Shown piece after piece: positions 41,220 through 50,356 of a stretch of DNA of 64,000 bases. The notes beneath the pieces were generated by a model that saw only the letters and a program-made list of their open reading frames with translations, was not told where the DNA came from and ran no database searches. This DNA comes from Streptomyces sp. A0958 (lineage in GTDB: Bacteria; Actinomycetota; Actinomycetes; Streptomycetales; Streptomycetaceae). Within the stretch, counting starts at the first letter, position 1; the number at the start of each line of letters is the position of its first letter. The stretch spans positions 1-64,000 of the forward strand of contig NZ_SSBK01000003.1 in NCBI RefSeq assembly GCF_004795035.1, in the 5' to 3' direction. The position numbers and the translations under genes are program-made.

Positions 41220-42233
41220 TCATACCTTCTCCAGGGCGAACCCGGCTCTGATCCACCGGCTGGATTCCACGCACAGGCCCACTGCCCGGTCGCCTTCCCC
41301 GAGTTCGGGTAATAGCCGGTCGAGCTGGAGGAACGGCAGAGCGTTGCCGGTGTTGCCGGTGTCGGCGACGCAGGAGATCGTCCGGGCGGGGCTCTGCGGC
41401 AGCCGGTCCACGATGCGGGCGGTCATCCGTTCGGAGAGCTGGGGCGGCAGCAGGAAGCCGATGTCGTCCAGGCTCCAGCCGAGGCCGCCGAGCAGCTCCC
41501 AGAGGATTTCCGAGGCGATCGGCGGCACGTGCTCCTCGATCGCCTTGTAGTCCTCGGCGAGCATCGGCCGGTCCGAGTCGCGGTCGGTGGTGCCGTACCA
41601 GTCGAGGAGCTGACCGGGGCGCCGGCCGCGTCCGGTCCAGGAGTTCAGCACGGACCGTACGGCGATCCGCTCGCCCTCCGGTTCGGCGGTGAGGACGGCG
41701 GCGCCGGCCCCGTCTCCGAACAGGACGTAGTTGACGAGTTCCCCGGTGGGGATCTTCGCCGCGTCCTGCCTGGGCGACAGGAAGCGGTGCGTGACGTCGC
41801 CGCCGATGACGAGCCCGGCGTGCCGGCCGCCCAGGATCAGGCTGCGGCCCAGGTCGAGGGCCTGGACGGCGCCGGAGCAGCCGGCCTGGATCTGGTAGAC
41901 GGGCAGGTGGTCGAGGCCGAGCCGGTCGGCGACCTCGGTCGCGGTGGTCGGCAGCAGCGTGTCGGGGGTGGCGGTCGCGAGGACCAGGAACTCGATGTCG
42001 GCGAGGCCCAGCCCGGACGCCTGCACGGCCTGGGCGGCGGCCTCGGCGCACAGGTCGGCCAGCGAACCGTGCACCTGGCCGGTGGCCGGGTCCCAGCCGA
42101 AGTAGCGGGTCCGGGTGCCGACGAAGAGGTCGATCCACTCCTTGCTGGCGCCGAGCATCTTGGCGAGCGTGGTGTTGTCGACCGGGTCGCCGGGCAGCGC
42201 CGTGCCGGTCGCGGCGATATGGACATCCGTCAT
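41220..42233 (-). CDS. KAS III-like (FabH-family) ketosynthase
   Basis: 337 aa, ATGA-coupled to the PKS gene. The thiolase fold has a nucleophile Cys119 in QAGCSGAVQAL and Asn in TGNTGNA (about 293-297). The usual His of the Cys-His-Asn triad (P-H-Q-A-N in FabH) is replaced: the segment reads LLPPQLSERM at 261-270. In tetronate pathways a KAS III-like protein joins beta-ketoacyl thioester and glyceryl-ACP; such an acyl-transfer or cyclisation role could tolerate an altered triad. Codon 308 is TTA (41310-41312), preceded by a rare CTA, so translation probably needs the bldA tRNA. Confidence 0.85.
   Translation of the reverse strand: MTDVHIAATGTALPGDPVDNTTLAKMLGASKEWIDLFVGTRTRYFGWDPATGQVHGSLADLCAEAAAQAVQASGLGLADIEFLVLATATPDTLLPTTATEVADRLGLDHLPVYQIQAGCSGAVQALDLGRSLILGGRHAGLVIGGDVTHRFLSPRQDAAKIPTGELVNYVLFGDGAGAAVLTAEPEGERIAVRSVLNSWTGRGRRPGQLLDWYGTTDRDSDRPMLAEDYKAIEEHVPPIASEILWELLGGLGWSLDDIGFLLPPQLSERMTARIVDRLPQSPARTISCVADTGNTGNALPFLQLDRLLPELGEGDRAVGLCVESSRWIRAGFALEKV
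41310..41312 (-). promoter_or_regulatory. TTA (bldA) codon in the KAS III-like gene
   Basis: Codon 308 of the KAS III-like gene is TTA, directly after a CTA. In Streptomyces TTA is read only by the developmentally regulated bldA tRNA, so this codon can tie enzyme production to growth stage. Confidence 0.8.
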
Positions 42234-45166
42234 GCCGACCTCGCCATGATCACGCCGTCCAGGAACTCGGCCAGCGAACCGACCGAGCGCAGCGCCGGCA
42301 GCATCTGCTGGACCGACACCTCTCCGACCCTCGGGAGCCGGGCCTCCACCCGGTTCTTGAGCTGCATGATCATCACCGAGTCGAAGCCCAGGTCCTCGTG
42401 GAAACGGGCCTCGCGCACCACCCGTTCCACGGGGTAGCCGCCGACCTCGGTGACGGCCTCGACCACGGCGTCGAGCACCGGGTCCTCGCCGCCTGTTTCA
42501 CGTGAAACCACGGGGCCCGGTTCCGACACGGGCCGCCGCTCGACCTCGGGGGCGGCGGGTGTCGGGGGCCGGTCCCAGTAGCGCTGCGCGGACGAGAACA
42601 CGTACGGGGCGAGCGGTTCGGTCACCCGGTGCCCCGGCGCGTACAACTCGTCCCAGGACGGGTCGAGTCCGCAGCGGTACAGGGCGGCGACCGTCTCCGC
42701 CAGGTCCCGGCCGGTGCCCTCGGGGCCCGGTGCGGGGTGCAGGAGTTCGGCGCCGCCCAGGCTTCCGGCGCGGGCGGCGATCCGGGTGAGCTGCGGCTGC
42801 GGGCCGATCTCGATCAGGTGGGTCGGGGCGATGTCGCGTACCAGTGCGCCGAGCGCGGCGTCGAACAGCACGGGCTCCTCGGTCTGACCGGCCCAGTAGC
42901 CGGCGTCCATGGGCTCCTCGCGCAGCATCCGCCCGTACCGGGTCGAGGCCACCGGCAGCGCGGCGGGCGCACAGCGCACGGGACCGGCGCGCAGTCCGGC
43001 GGCGACCGGGGCCATCAGGGGTGAGTGGAAGGCGTACGGGGAGGCCAGCTCCCTGGTCCGCACCCCGAGTCCGGCGAGCTTCTTGCCGACCCGGGCCAGC
43101 GCATCCACAGGACCCGAGAGCACGGTGTCGGCCGGCCCGTTGAACGCACCGGCCACCACCTCGGGCTCCGCCGCCAGGACCGGGGCCACCACGTCCGCAC
43201 CGGCGGCGGCGGTGAGCATGGAGCCCCCCTCGGGCAGCGCGGCCGTCAGCCGGGCCCGCAGGGCCACGAGCCGGGCGGCCTCGTCCGGTTCGAGGACCCC
43301 GGCCGTGACGGCTGCGGCGTACTCACCGAGGCTGTGGCCGAGCACGGCGGCCGGGATGACGCCCAGCCCGGTCAGGGTGCGGGCGAGGGCGTAGCCGACG
43401 GCGAACAGGGCGGGCTGGACCAGCTCGGGCCGGCCGGCCCACTCCTCGCCGCCGAGGATCGCCTCGCGCACCGAGGCGCCCAGGTGTACGGCCAGTGCCT
43501 GGTCGGCCTCGTCCAGGTGGCGGCGGTAGGCCGGGGACTCGCGGTACAGGCCCGCCGTCATCGCGGGGAACTCGCTGCCCTGGCCGGTGAAGAGGAACGC
43601 CACCACCGGCCGGCCCCACGGGCGGTCGCCCGCCGGACGCACCTCGCCCGGCGCGGGGGTCCGCTGCTCCACGGCCCGGCGCAGCGCGTCCACGAGTGCG
43701 CCGGTGTCGCGCGCCGTGACCGCGAACCGGTGCGGCAGCCCGGTCTTGACGCGGTTGCTGCTCCGGCACAGGGCGGCCGCCCCGCCCCGGGGCCGGGCGG
43801 CGAGCGCGTCGGCCTGGGCGGCGAGGTTGCGGCGCAGGGCCTCGGGGGTGTCGGCGCTGACCGTGAAGACCCCGGCCGCCCCGGCGTCCGCGCGGGCCCG
43901 GGCGGGGACGGCGCGCGGCGCCCTGGGGGCGCTGGCGAGGACGGCGTGGGCATTCGTACCGCCTATGCCGAAGCTGCTGACCCCGGCCAGGATCTCGCCG
44001 CGCGGCAGCCGGGTGGCCGACTTCATCAGCCGCAGGCCGCGCTCGCCCAGGCGCAGCCGGGAGTTCTCGCGCTCCGCGAAGAGGCTGGCGGGGACGATGC
44101 GGTGGTGCAGGGCCAGCGCGGTCTTGATGAACCCGGCGATACCGGCGGCGCCCTCGGTGTGGCCCAGGTTGCCCTTGACCGAGCCGATCGCGCAGAGCGC
44201 CTCGCGCGGGACGCCGTGCACCGAACCGAGGGCGGCGCACTCGATGGCGTCACCGAGCACGGTCCCCGTCCCGTGGGCCTCCACGAACGCGACCTCGGCG
44301 GGGCTGACACCGGCCCGCTTGTAGGCGGCGTTCAGGACGCGCTCCTGGGACCAGCGGTTGGGGGCGATCATCCCGTTGCTGCGGCCGTCCTGGTTGACGG
44401 CGCTGCCGCGCAGCACGGCGTAGATCCGTGATCCGTCGGCGAGGGCGTCCTCCAGCCGGCGCAGCACGACCAGGCCGACGCCGTCGCTGCGGCCGATGCC
44501 GTCCGCGTCGGCGCTGAACGGCTTGCAGCGCCCGTCGGCGGCGGCCAGCCCGAGCTGCCCGTAGACCAGGCCCAGCGAGGGCGACAGCACGATGTTGACG
44601 CCACCGGCGAGCGCAGTGTCGCACTCCCCGGCGAGCAGGGAGTTGGCGGCGAGGTGGACGGCGACGAGCGAGGAGGAGCAGGCCGTGTCGACGGCGAGGC
44701 TCGGCCCGGTGAGGTCGAAGTGGTACGAGATCCGGTTGGCGGCCATCCCGGCGCTGCTGCCCGCGCCGAGCAGCGGGGTGACGCGGGCGAGGTCGCTCAT
44801 GGTGAGGCGGCCCCACTCGCCGCCCATCACGCCGACGAACACGCCGGTGCCGGTGCCCGCGAGGTCGCCGGGGGCGCGGCCCGCGTCCTCCAGGGCCCGC
44901 CAGGCGCACGGCAGCAGCAGCCGCTGGTGCGGGTCCATGGCGGCGGCCTCGCGCGGGGTGATGGAGAAGAAGTCGCTGTCGAAGACATCGGCGTCGTCGA
45001 TGAAACCGCCGCTGTCGCCGACCGCGGGGTGCTCCCGCGCCTCCCAGCGCTGTGCGGGGACGGGGCCGATGCCGGCCCTGCCCCCCGTCAGCAGGTCCCA
45101 GTACGCCTGCACGCCCGCCGCTCCGGGGAACGTGCAGTCGATACCGACGACGGCGATGTCCCCCAT
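42230..45166 (-). CDS. single-module type I polyketide synthase (KS-AT-ACP)
   Basis: 978 aa, start overlapping the upstream ACP stop (TGATG). KS covers about 1-430, with Cys163 in VDTACSSS, His in VEAHGTGT and His in NLGHTEGAAG, so it is catalytically complete. AT covers about 510-800, with GHSLGEYAA and a YAFHSPLM substrate motif, closer to malonyl than methylmalonyl types. ACP lies near the C-terminus (DLGFDSVMIMQLKNRVE). No KR, DH, ER or TE domain. It would extend an acyl-ACP once and leave a beta-keto group, exactly what a tetronate-type cyclisation needs. The AT-ACP linker contains a parS-like palindrome (VSRET codons). Confidence 0.9.
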   Translation of the reverse strand: MGDIAVVGIDCTFPGAAGVQAYWDLLTGGRAGIGPVPAQRWEAREHPAVGDSGGFIDDADVFDSDFFSITPREAAAMDPHQRLLLPCAWRALEDAGRAPGDLAGTGTGVFVGVMGGEWGRLTMSDLARVTPLLGAGSSAGMAANRISYHFDLTGPSLAVDTACSSSLVAVHLAANSLLAGECDTALAGGVNIVLSPSLGLVYGQLGLAAADGRCKPFSADADGIGRSDGVGLVVLRRLEDALADGSRIYAVLRGSAVNQDGRSNGMIAPNRWSQERVLNAAYKRAGVSPAEVAFVEAHGTGTVLGDAIECAALGSVHGVPREALCAIGSVKGNLGHTEGAAGIAGFIKTALALHHRIVPASLFAERENSRLRLGERGLRLMKSATRLPRGEILAGVSSFGIGGTNAHAVLASAPRAPRAVPARARADAGAAGVFTVSADTPEALRRNLAAQADALAARPRGGAAALCRSSNRVKTGLPHRFAVTARDTGALVDALRRAVEQRTPAPGEVRPAGDRPWGRPVVAFLFTGQGSEFPAMTAGLYRESPAYRRHLDEADQALAVHLGASVREAILGGEEWAGRPELVQPALFAVGYALARTLTGLGVIPAAVLGHSLGEYAAAVTAGVLEPDEAARLVALRARLTAALPEGGSMLTAAAGADVVAPVLAAEPEVVAGAFNGPADTVLSGPVDALARVGKKLAGLGVRTRELASPYAFHSPLMAPVAAGLRAGPVRCAPAALPVASTRYGRMLREEPMDAGYWAGQTEEPVLFDAALGALVRDIAPTHLIEIGPQPQLTRIAARAGSLGGAELLHPAPGPEGTGRDLAETVAALYRCGLDPSWDELYAPGHRVTEPLAPYVFSSAQRYWDRPPTPAAPEVERRPVSEPGPVVSRETGGEDPVLDAVVEAVTEVGGYPVERVVREARFHEDLGFDSVMIMQLKNRVEARLPRVGEVSVQQMLPALRSVGSLAEFLDGVIMARSA
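42495..42508. promoter_or_regulatory. parS-type ParB-binding palindrome
   Basis: GTTTCACGTGAAAC is a perfect 14-bp inverted repeat identical to the chromosomal parS sequence of Streptomyces. It is flanked by T and C (consensus T...A). It lies inside the PKS coding sequence between the AT and ACP domains, encoding V-S-R-E-T. ParB should bind it unless context prevents it. Confidence 0.75.
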
Positions 45167-45486
45167 CAGCGCGGGTCCCGCACGGGAACCGCGTCCACCG
45201 GGGCGTCCGGCAGCACGGCGGTCAGATGGCGCACCAGGCTCGTGACCGTCGGGAAGTCCCACAGCAGGGTCGGCTCGACGTCGAGCCCGAACTCCTCCTC
45301 CAGGTCGCCGCAGAGGCTGAGGGCCGCCACCGAGTCCATGCCGTACTCGGCGAGCGGCACGGTGGGGTCGATGGTCTCGGGTGCCCGCCGCAGGTAGAGC
45401 GAGAGGCGTGCCGACAGCCACTCGTACACGCCGTCGGCCTTCGCGGTGTCGGCGGCCACGGCGTGCCGGCCGGTGGGGATGGTCAT
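45166..45486 (-). CDS. acyl carrier protein (probable partner of the FAAL)
   Basis: 106 aa with AAGGAG 6 nt before the ATG. The phosphopantetheine site is EYGMDSVAALSLCGDLEEEFG; the fold continues with LLWDFPTVTSLVRHL. The sequence type matches stand-alone ACPs that follow FAAL and acyl-CoA dehydrogenase genes. It would hold the fatty acyl chain while the dehydrogenase acts and then pass it to the PKS encoded immediately downstream. Confidence 0.9.
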   Translation of the reverse strand: MTIPTGRHAVAADTAKADGVYEWLSARLSLYLRRAPETIDPTVPLAEYGMDSVAALSLCGDLEEEFGLDVEPTLLWDFPTVTSLVRHLTAVLPDAPVDAVPVRDPR

Positions 45487-45501
45487 GGCGGACTCCTTCG
45501 G

Positions 45502-47304
45502 TCAACCCGGAATCGGGGTCGAGTAGAGGTCGTAGCTGGCCCGGGTGGAGAAGCGGAGCTGGACCTCGTGCCGGATGCGCGTCTCGCACTCCGGGGGGAG
45601 GTCGGTGACACGTGTGCCGAGCCGGCGGCAGATGCGGTGCAGCGCGGCGGCGGCCCAGGACGGGTCGGCGAGGAACGGGTCGGGGCCGTACCGCGCCTGG
45701 TCCCAGACACCGAGCACGGCGGCCGCGGCCAGCAGCAGCGTGTACCGGTCCATGAGGGCGAACTTCGCGGGCTGCGCGCTGCTGGCCCCGCCCGCCGCCT
45801 CCAGCCTGAGCACCCGGCCGCGCACGTCCCGGAACTCCTCGACCAGCAGGCCCGCCAGGGTGCGCAGGGCGCGTTCCACGGGGCCGTGGCCCTCGATGCG
45901 CGCGGCGACGGCGAGCAGCGACGCGCTCAGCGAGTCCCGGCCGCAGGCCAGGGCGAGCCGGTCGGCGCGCAGCGGCGGCAGGTCCCCGTCCAGCCGGAAG
46001 AGCCCGGCGGGCGCCTCGTCCTCGATGAACCAGGAGCGGCGGGCGAGCCGGGGCATCTGCGGGATGACGGTGGCCTGGCAGGCGACGGTCCCGGCGTGGC
46101 CGAGGCTCATCACGGGCACGTCCCGGACGTGTTTCTGGAAGATGCCCAGGGTGCCTTCGCGGGTGTAGAAGTCGGAGCCCAGGACGATCGACAGGTCGTA
46201 CATGGTCTCGCTGAGGACGCGCGGCATGAGGTACTTGAGCGCCGCCGAGCTGACGCTGGTCTCGGCGGGCAGCAGGTGCAGGGCGCGGGCGGCGACCACC
46301 GCGAGCGCGTCGTACAGCAGCAGGCTGACGAAGGCGTTGGTGAGGGCGGCGCCGGTGCGGCTGCCGTCGATGCCCCGGCCCTGCCAGCCGCCGGACTGCT
46401 CGCGGTCGATGCGGACGGCGGTGCGCAGGCTGGTGTCGAGCGCGGCGACGGCGGTCCCGGCGATCACGGTGCGGCTGATCTGGAAGGAGCGCAGCGCGGT
46501 CTCGATGCCGCTGCCCTCGGGCCCCAGCAGGGCGGAGTCGGGCACCGGACAGTCGTCGAACTCCACCCCGGCGAACCGGCAGCCGCGCAGCCCGACGGGG
46601 GTCCTGCGGGCGGTGACGGCCGCGCGGGCGTCCGACAGCTGCCCGGGTTCCAGCAGCAGCACGGAGTGGCTGCGGCTGCCGGGGGCCGGGTCGGTGCGGC
46701 AGAACAGGACGAGCGCCCCGGCCCGTTCCAGGTTGTTGACGAGCGGTTTGCCGCCGCTGATCAGGTAACCGCCGGGGCTGCGGCGGGCGGTGACCTGGCT
46801 GCGGACGAAGTCGTTGCTGTGCGCGGTCTCGTGCTGGGCGATGGCCGCCCGGCCGCCCTTGCGCAGCAGCCCGGCCAGCCACTTCCGCTGCCGGTCGCTG
46901 CCCGTCGTCCAGACGTCGGAGGCGGCCATGAAGGTGGTCATGCCGTGCCCGATGGCCAGACCCACGTCCCGGCGCATGACCGGGCGCATGACCCTCACCA
47001 GGGTGTCCATCGCGTCGAGCCGGCCGCCGAGCGAGCGCGGCACGTACTCGTCGACGATCCCGAACCGGTCGAGCAGCGCCTCCCCCTCGGCGAAGGGCAC
47101 CGCGGCCCGGTCGGCTTCGAGGAGCGCGGTGTAGCCGGCCGGGTTGGCCGGGTCGGAGGGGTCGCCGAGCAGGTCCTCCAGTTCGGCGACCCGGGCCCGG
47201 ACGGCGCTCTCACGCCGCCGCGCGGCGACCTCGGGCGCCGCGGAAGGCTCGGCGGGAAGGCCGGTGCGCGGGTCGGCGGTCAGGCCGGTGGGCAGGGTCG
47301 TCAC
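45502..47304 (-). CDS. acyl-CoA/acyl-ACP dehydrogenase
   Basis: 600 aa from GTG at 47304, overlapping the FAAL stop (GTGA). The acyl-CoA dehydrogenase fold shows an N-terminal helical domain with LDRFGIVDEYVPRSLGGR. The FAD/substrate region includes AIAQHETAHSNDF and ISGGKPLVNN. The middle domain has RFAGVEFDDCPVPDSALLG, then the helical C-domain. It is longer than the ~380-aa fatty-acid enzymes, as usual in FAAL-linked sets. Likely reaction: alpha,beta-desaturation of the FAAL-loaded acyl-ACP. I cannot place the catalytic glutamate with confidence. Confidence 0.87.
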   Translation of the reverse strand: MTTLPTGLTADPRTGLPAEPSAAPEVAARRRESAVRARVAELEDLLGDPSDPANPAGYTALLEADRAAVPFAEGEALLDRFGIVDEYVPRSLGGRLDAMDTLVRVMRPVMRRDVGLAIGHGMTTFMAASDVWTTGSDRQRKWLAGLLRKGGRAAIAQHETAHSNDFVRSQVTARRSPGGYLISGGKPLVNNLERAGALVLFCRTDPAPGSRSHSVLLLEPGQLSDARAAVTARRTPVGLRGCRFAGVEFDDCPVPDSALLGPEGSGIETALRSFQISRTVIAGTAVAALDTSLRTAVRIDREQSGGWQGRGIDGSRTGAALTNAFVSLLLYDALAVVAARALHLLPAETSVSSAALKYLMPRVLSETMYDLSIVLGSDFYTREGTLGIFQKHVRDVPVMSLGHAGTVACQATVIPQMPRLARRSWFIEDEAPAGLFRLDGDLPPLRADRLALACGRDSLSASLLAVAARIEGHGPVERALRTLAGLLVEEFRDVRGRVLRLEAAGGASSAQPAKFALMDRYTLLLAAAAVLGVWDQARYGPDPFLADPSWAAAALHRICRRLGTRVTDLPPECETRIRHEVQLRFSTRASYDLYSTPIPG

Positions 47305-49115
47305 CACCGCCTTCCCCCGTCGGCTCCCTCCGGCCGCAGCAGATCGCCCCCGAACAGCACGTCCTCGGCGCGGGCCAGCGCCCACACGTCGGGGGTCAGC
47401 ACCTCGTACTCGCCGCGCACCACACCGTCGAGGAAGAGCGTGCGCATCAGGGTGCGTTGGACCTTGCCGCTGCTGGTGCGGCGGACGGCGCCCGGGCGTA
47501 CGAGCAGGATGTTGCCGGCCGGGATCTCGAATTCCTGGCCGATCAGGGCCTGGATCTTCTGGGCGACGGTGCGCAGTTCGGTGCTGCCGACGCCGCGCAC
47601 CTCCTGGACCAGGACCAGGTGCTCGCGTCCGGCGTCCACGGAGAACGCGGCCCCGGCGCCGAAGGTCAGGGCGGGGCTCACGGTCCGGGCGGCCCACTCG
47701 ATGTCCTGCGGGTAGACGTTGCGGCCGTTGATGATGATGACTTCCTTGAGCCGCCCCGTGACGAACAGCTCCCCGTCGACCAGCATGCCGAGGTCGCCGG
47801 TGCGCAGGAAGTTGCTCTCCTCGTCGTTGAGGCTGGCGCGGAAGGTGCGCACGGTCTCGGTGGGGCGCCGCCAGTAGCCGCGGGCGACGCTGTAGCCGCG
47901 CATCCAGATCTCGCCGACGGCGCCGGGCGGCAGCTCGTGGTGGGTCAGCGGGTCCACGATCCGTACGTCCATGTCCACGGGGACACCGCAGCCGACGAGG
48001 GTGCGGCGTCCCTCCTCCGTACCGTCGGCGCCGACGGCCCGGTCCTGCTCAAGCGCCGCCGTGTCGAACTCCTTGCGCACGTGCGGGGTGCCGGGCTCGC
48101 CGCCGGATACGACGAGCGTGGCCTCCGCCAGGCCGTAGCAGGGGCGCAGCGCCTCGGAGCGGAAGCCGGCGGGCGCGAAGCGTTCGGCGAAGGCGTCCAG
48201 GCTCTCGGCGCGGACCGGCTCGGCGCCGTTGAGGGCGAGCCGCCAGCGGGACAGGTCCAGGGCGGCGATCTGCTCGTCCTTGACGCGGTGGACGCACAGG
48301 TCGTAGCAGAAGTTGGGGCCGCCTCCGACGGTGACGCCGTACTGGTCGATGGCCTGGAGCCAGCGCAGGGGGCGCTTGACGAAGGAGAGCGGGGTGACCT
48401 GGACGCTGTGGCTGCCGAGGTAGACCGGGTGCAGCAGGTGGGCGACGAGGCCCATGTCGTGGAAGTAGGGCAGCCAGCTGCCGAAGACGTCCTCGCGGGT
48501 GGTGTGCAGCAGGTTCCGCAGGGTGGCCTGGTTGGCGAGGAGGTTGCGGTGCGAGACCGTCACTCCGCGCGGCTCGGAGACCGAGCCGGAGGTGTACTGG
48601 AGGAAGACCAGGTCGTCCGGGCGCGCGGCGACGGGCCGCCAGACCTCCGGGTCGCCGATCTCGGCCACGTCGGTGACCAGGCACTCGGCGGTGGAGCGGG
48701 TGTTGCGGGCGAGCCACAGCGCGACCTCGGGCGCGGCGGAGGTCTCGGTGAGGACGACGGCCGCGCCGGTGTCCTTGAGGACGGCGGTGGTGCGGTTGAG
48801 GCGCTTGTCGCGGCCGGCCTCGCCCGGCAGCGGGACGGGGACCGCGACGGCTCCCGCGTACAGGCAGCCCGCGAAGGCCTTGAGGAACTCCACGGTCGAG
48901 GAGTAGGCGAGCAGCACGGGCTGTTCGGTCACTCCGTAGCTCTGGAGGCAGGCCGCGATGCGTCTCGCCTCCCGGTCGAGCTCTCCGTAGGTGAGGTGCT
49001 CGGCCACCGGGCCGTCCGCGGTGTCCCGGAGGAAGACGTGGACGTCCTCGTCGGCGAGTTCGGCCGTCCGGGCGCGGAGCAGTTCGGTGAAGGTGGCGAA
49101 GCGTGACTCTGACAT
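47301..49115 (-). CDS. fatty acyl-AMP ligase (FAAL)
   Basis: 604 aa from ATG at 49115, chosen because GAGGGG is 9 nt upstream; the ATG at 49124 abuts that site. Adenylate-forming motifs are LQYTSGSVSEPRGV (P-loop), PCYGLAEATLVVSGG (typical FAAL A5 region), FLRTGDLG and GRLKEVIIINGRNVYPQDIE. The C-terminal catalytic Lys is in RTSSGKVQR. These are the hallmarks of FAALs rather than CoA ligases. It activates a fatty acid as acyl-AMP and loads it onto the operon's ACP. It is the first gene of an eight-gene coupled operon, so its promoter lies in 49116-49281. Confidence 0.9.
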   Translation of the reverse strand: MSESRFATFTELLRARTAELADEDVHVFLRDTADGPVAEHLTYGELDREARRIAACLQSYGVTEQPVLLAYSSTVEFLKAFAGCLYAGAVAVPVPLPGEAGRDKRLNRTTAVLKDTGAAVVLTETSAAPEVALWLARNTRSTAECLVTDVAEIGDPEVWRPVAARPDDLVFLQYTSGSVSEPRGVTVSHRNLLANQATLRNLLHTTREDVFGSWLPYFHDMGLVAHLLHPVYLGSHSVQVTPLSFVKRPLRWLQAIDQYGVTVGGGPNFCYDLCVHRVKDEQIAALDLSRWRLALNGAEPVRAESLDAFAERFAPAGFRSEALRPCYGLAEATLVVSGGEPGTPHVRKEFDTAALEQDRAVGADGTEEGRRTLVGCGVPVDMDVRIVDPLTHHELPPGAVGEIWMRGYSVARGYWRRPTETVRTFRASLNDEESNFLRTGDLGMLVDGELFVTGRLKEVIIINGRNVYPQDIEWAARTVSPALTFGAGAAFSVDAGREHLVLVQEVRGVGSTELRTVAQKIQALIGQEFEIPAGNILLVRPGAVRRTSSGKVQRTLMRTLFLDGVVRGEYEVLTPDVWALARAEDVLFGGDLLRPEGADGGRRW

Positions 49116-49281
49116 CCGCGGCATCCCCTCGCGTCTGCGGGCCCGTGGATGGTGCGGCCCTCGTTCCCGCCGATCCTCCGCAAAGGCCCTTAAGGTTCGC
49201 TTGCGCGCCCCGTTCACGCCCCCCAACTCAGGGGGTGGCAGGGGTGGCCCCGAGGGAGGGGGTACGGGTGACCCTCGGCCC

Positions 49282-50247
49282 ATGGACACTCACACCGAAC
49301 CCGCCCCGGCGACGCGGACGGCGCTCGTCTTCCCCGGGATGCAGCCGACGGCCTTCTCCGAGGTCTCCCGTTTCATGCTGGTCAACCCGTACGCGCGCGA
49401 GCTGTACGCGCTCGCGGACGACGCCCTCGGCTACCGGCTGGCCGACCGCTACCAGGAGACCGAGGGCGACTACTCCCTCTACGGCCAGATCTCCTTCGTG
49501 GTGAACTGCCTGGCCCTGGCGCGCTGGGCCGGTGAGCGGCTGGAGATCGACCCGTCCTGTGTGACGGGGCCGAGCTTCGGCGCCCGCGCCGCCGCCGTCC
49601 ACTCCGGGGTCCTCGACTTCGGCGACGCCGTGACGATGACCGCCCGGCTGGCGGAGACGATGGAGGACTACTTCGCCCGGGAGCACCCCGCCCTGGTCAC
49701 CCAGTCGATCGCCCGGGTGGACGAGGAGGGCGTGTCGGAGCTGCGCAGGGAGCTGGAGGAGCGCGGCGAGTGGAGCGACATCGCCTGTGTCGTGGACCAC
49801 GACTTCACCATGCTGACCGTCCACGAATCGGTCCTGGACTGGCTCCAGCGCCGTATCCGCTCGCTCGGCGGGATGGCGATGTACACGATGAAGCCGCCCA
49901 TGCACTCGTACCTCTTCGACGGGTTGCGCGACCGGGTGGACGAGGAGATCTTCGCCGGGCTGACCTGGTCGGACCCGCGGCTGCCGGTGATCGCCGACCA
50001 GGACGGCCGTACGGTGACCACGGGTGCGGGCGTGCGCGGGATGCTGCTCGACGGCTTCGTGCGTACGGTGCGGTGGCCGGACGTGGTGGCCTCGCTGAAG
50101 GCGGCGGGGGTGGGCCGGCTCTGCGTGTCCGGCGCGGACGGGCTGTTCACCCGGGTCGCGTGCACCACACGGAACTTCGAGGTGGTGCCGGTGACGCCCA
50201 GGTCGGCGATGCGGCCGGTGCGGCGGCGGATGCCGGTGGCGGCCTGA
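49282..50247 (+). CDS. discrete acyltransferase (malonyl-CoA:ACP transacylase-like)
   Basis: 321 aa from ATG at 49282; no strong ribosome site is visible. The fold follows FabD: LVFPGMQPTAFSE at the start, then the nucleophile serine in VTGPSFGARAAA, where the usual Gly-His-Ser-x-Gly has Pro in place of His. The second catalytic His lies in KPPMHSYLFDGL. Discrete ATs with GPSFG occur in many polyketide and hybrid clusters. It may load an extender unit or transfer the acyl chain between carriers. Divergent from the FAAL operon, 166 bp apart. Confidence 0.82.
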   Translation: MDTHTEPAPATRTALVFPGMQPTAFSEVSRFMLVNPYARELYALADDALGYRLADRYQETEGDYSLYGQISFVVNCLALARWAGERLEIDPSCVTGPSFGARAAAVHSGVLDFGDAVTMTARLAETMEDYFAREHPALVTQSIARVDEEGVSELRRELEERGEWSDIACVVDHDFTMLTVHESVLDWLQRRIRSLGGMAMYTMKPPMHSYLFDGLRDRVDEEIFAGLTWSDPRLPVIADQDGRTVTTGAGVRGMLLDGFVRTVRWPDVVASLKAAGVGRLCVSGADGLFTRVACTTRNFEVVPVTPRSAMRPVRRRMPVAA

Positions 50248-50250
50248 CCC

Positions 50251-50312
50251 ACTCGGGGCTCGTACGACGGAACTCGGGGCTCGTACGACGGAACTCGGGG
50301 CTCGTACGACGA
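50251..50312. repeat. three tandem 21-bp repeats containing TCGTACGA
   Basis: Three near-perfect direct copies (21, 21 and 20 bp) start with ACTCGGGGCTCGTACGACG. Each contains the palindrome TCGTACGA. They begin 4 bp after the acyltransferase stop and run into a terminator stem. Confidence 0.9.
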
Positions 50313-50345
50313 AGGGGCCGGTGCCCGCGAAGGCACCGGCCCCTT
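50312..50345. terminator. strong bidirectional terminator
   Basis: AAGGGGCCGGTGCC and GGCACCGGCCCCTT form a perfect 14-bp stem with a CGCGAA loop, between the convergent acyltransferase and beta-propeller genes. It is A-flanked on one side and T-flanked on the other, so it fits termination in both directions. Confidence 0.85.
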
Positions 50346-50356
50346 CCGTCCGTCCG

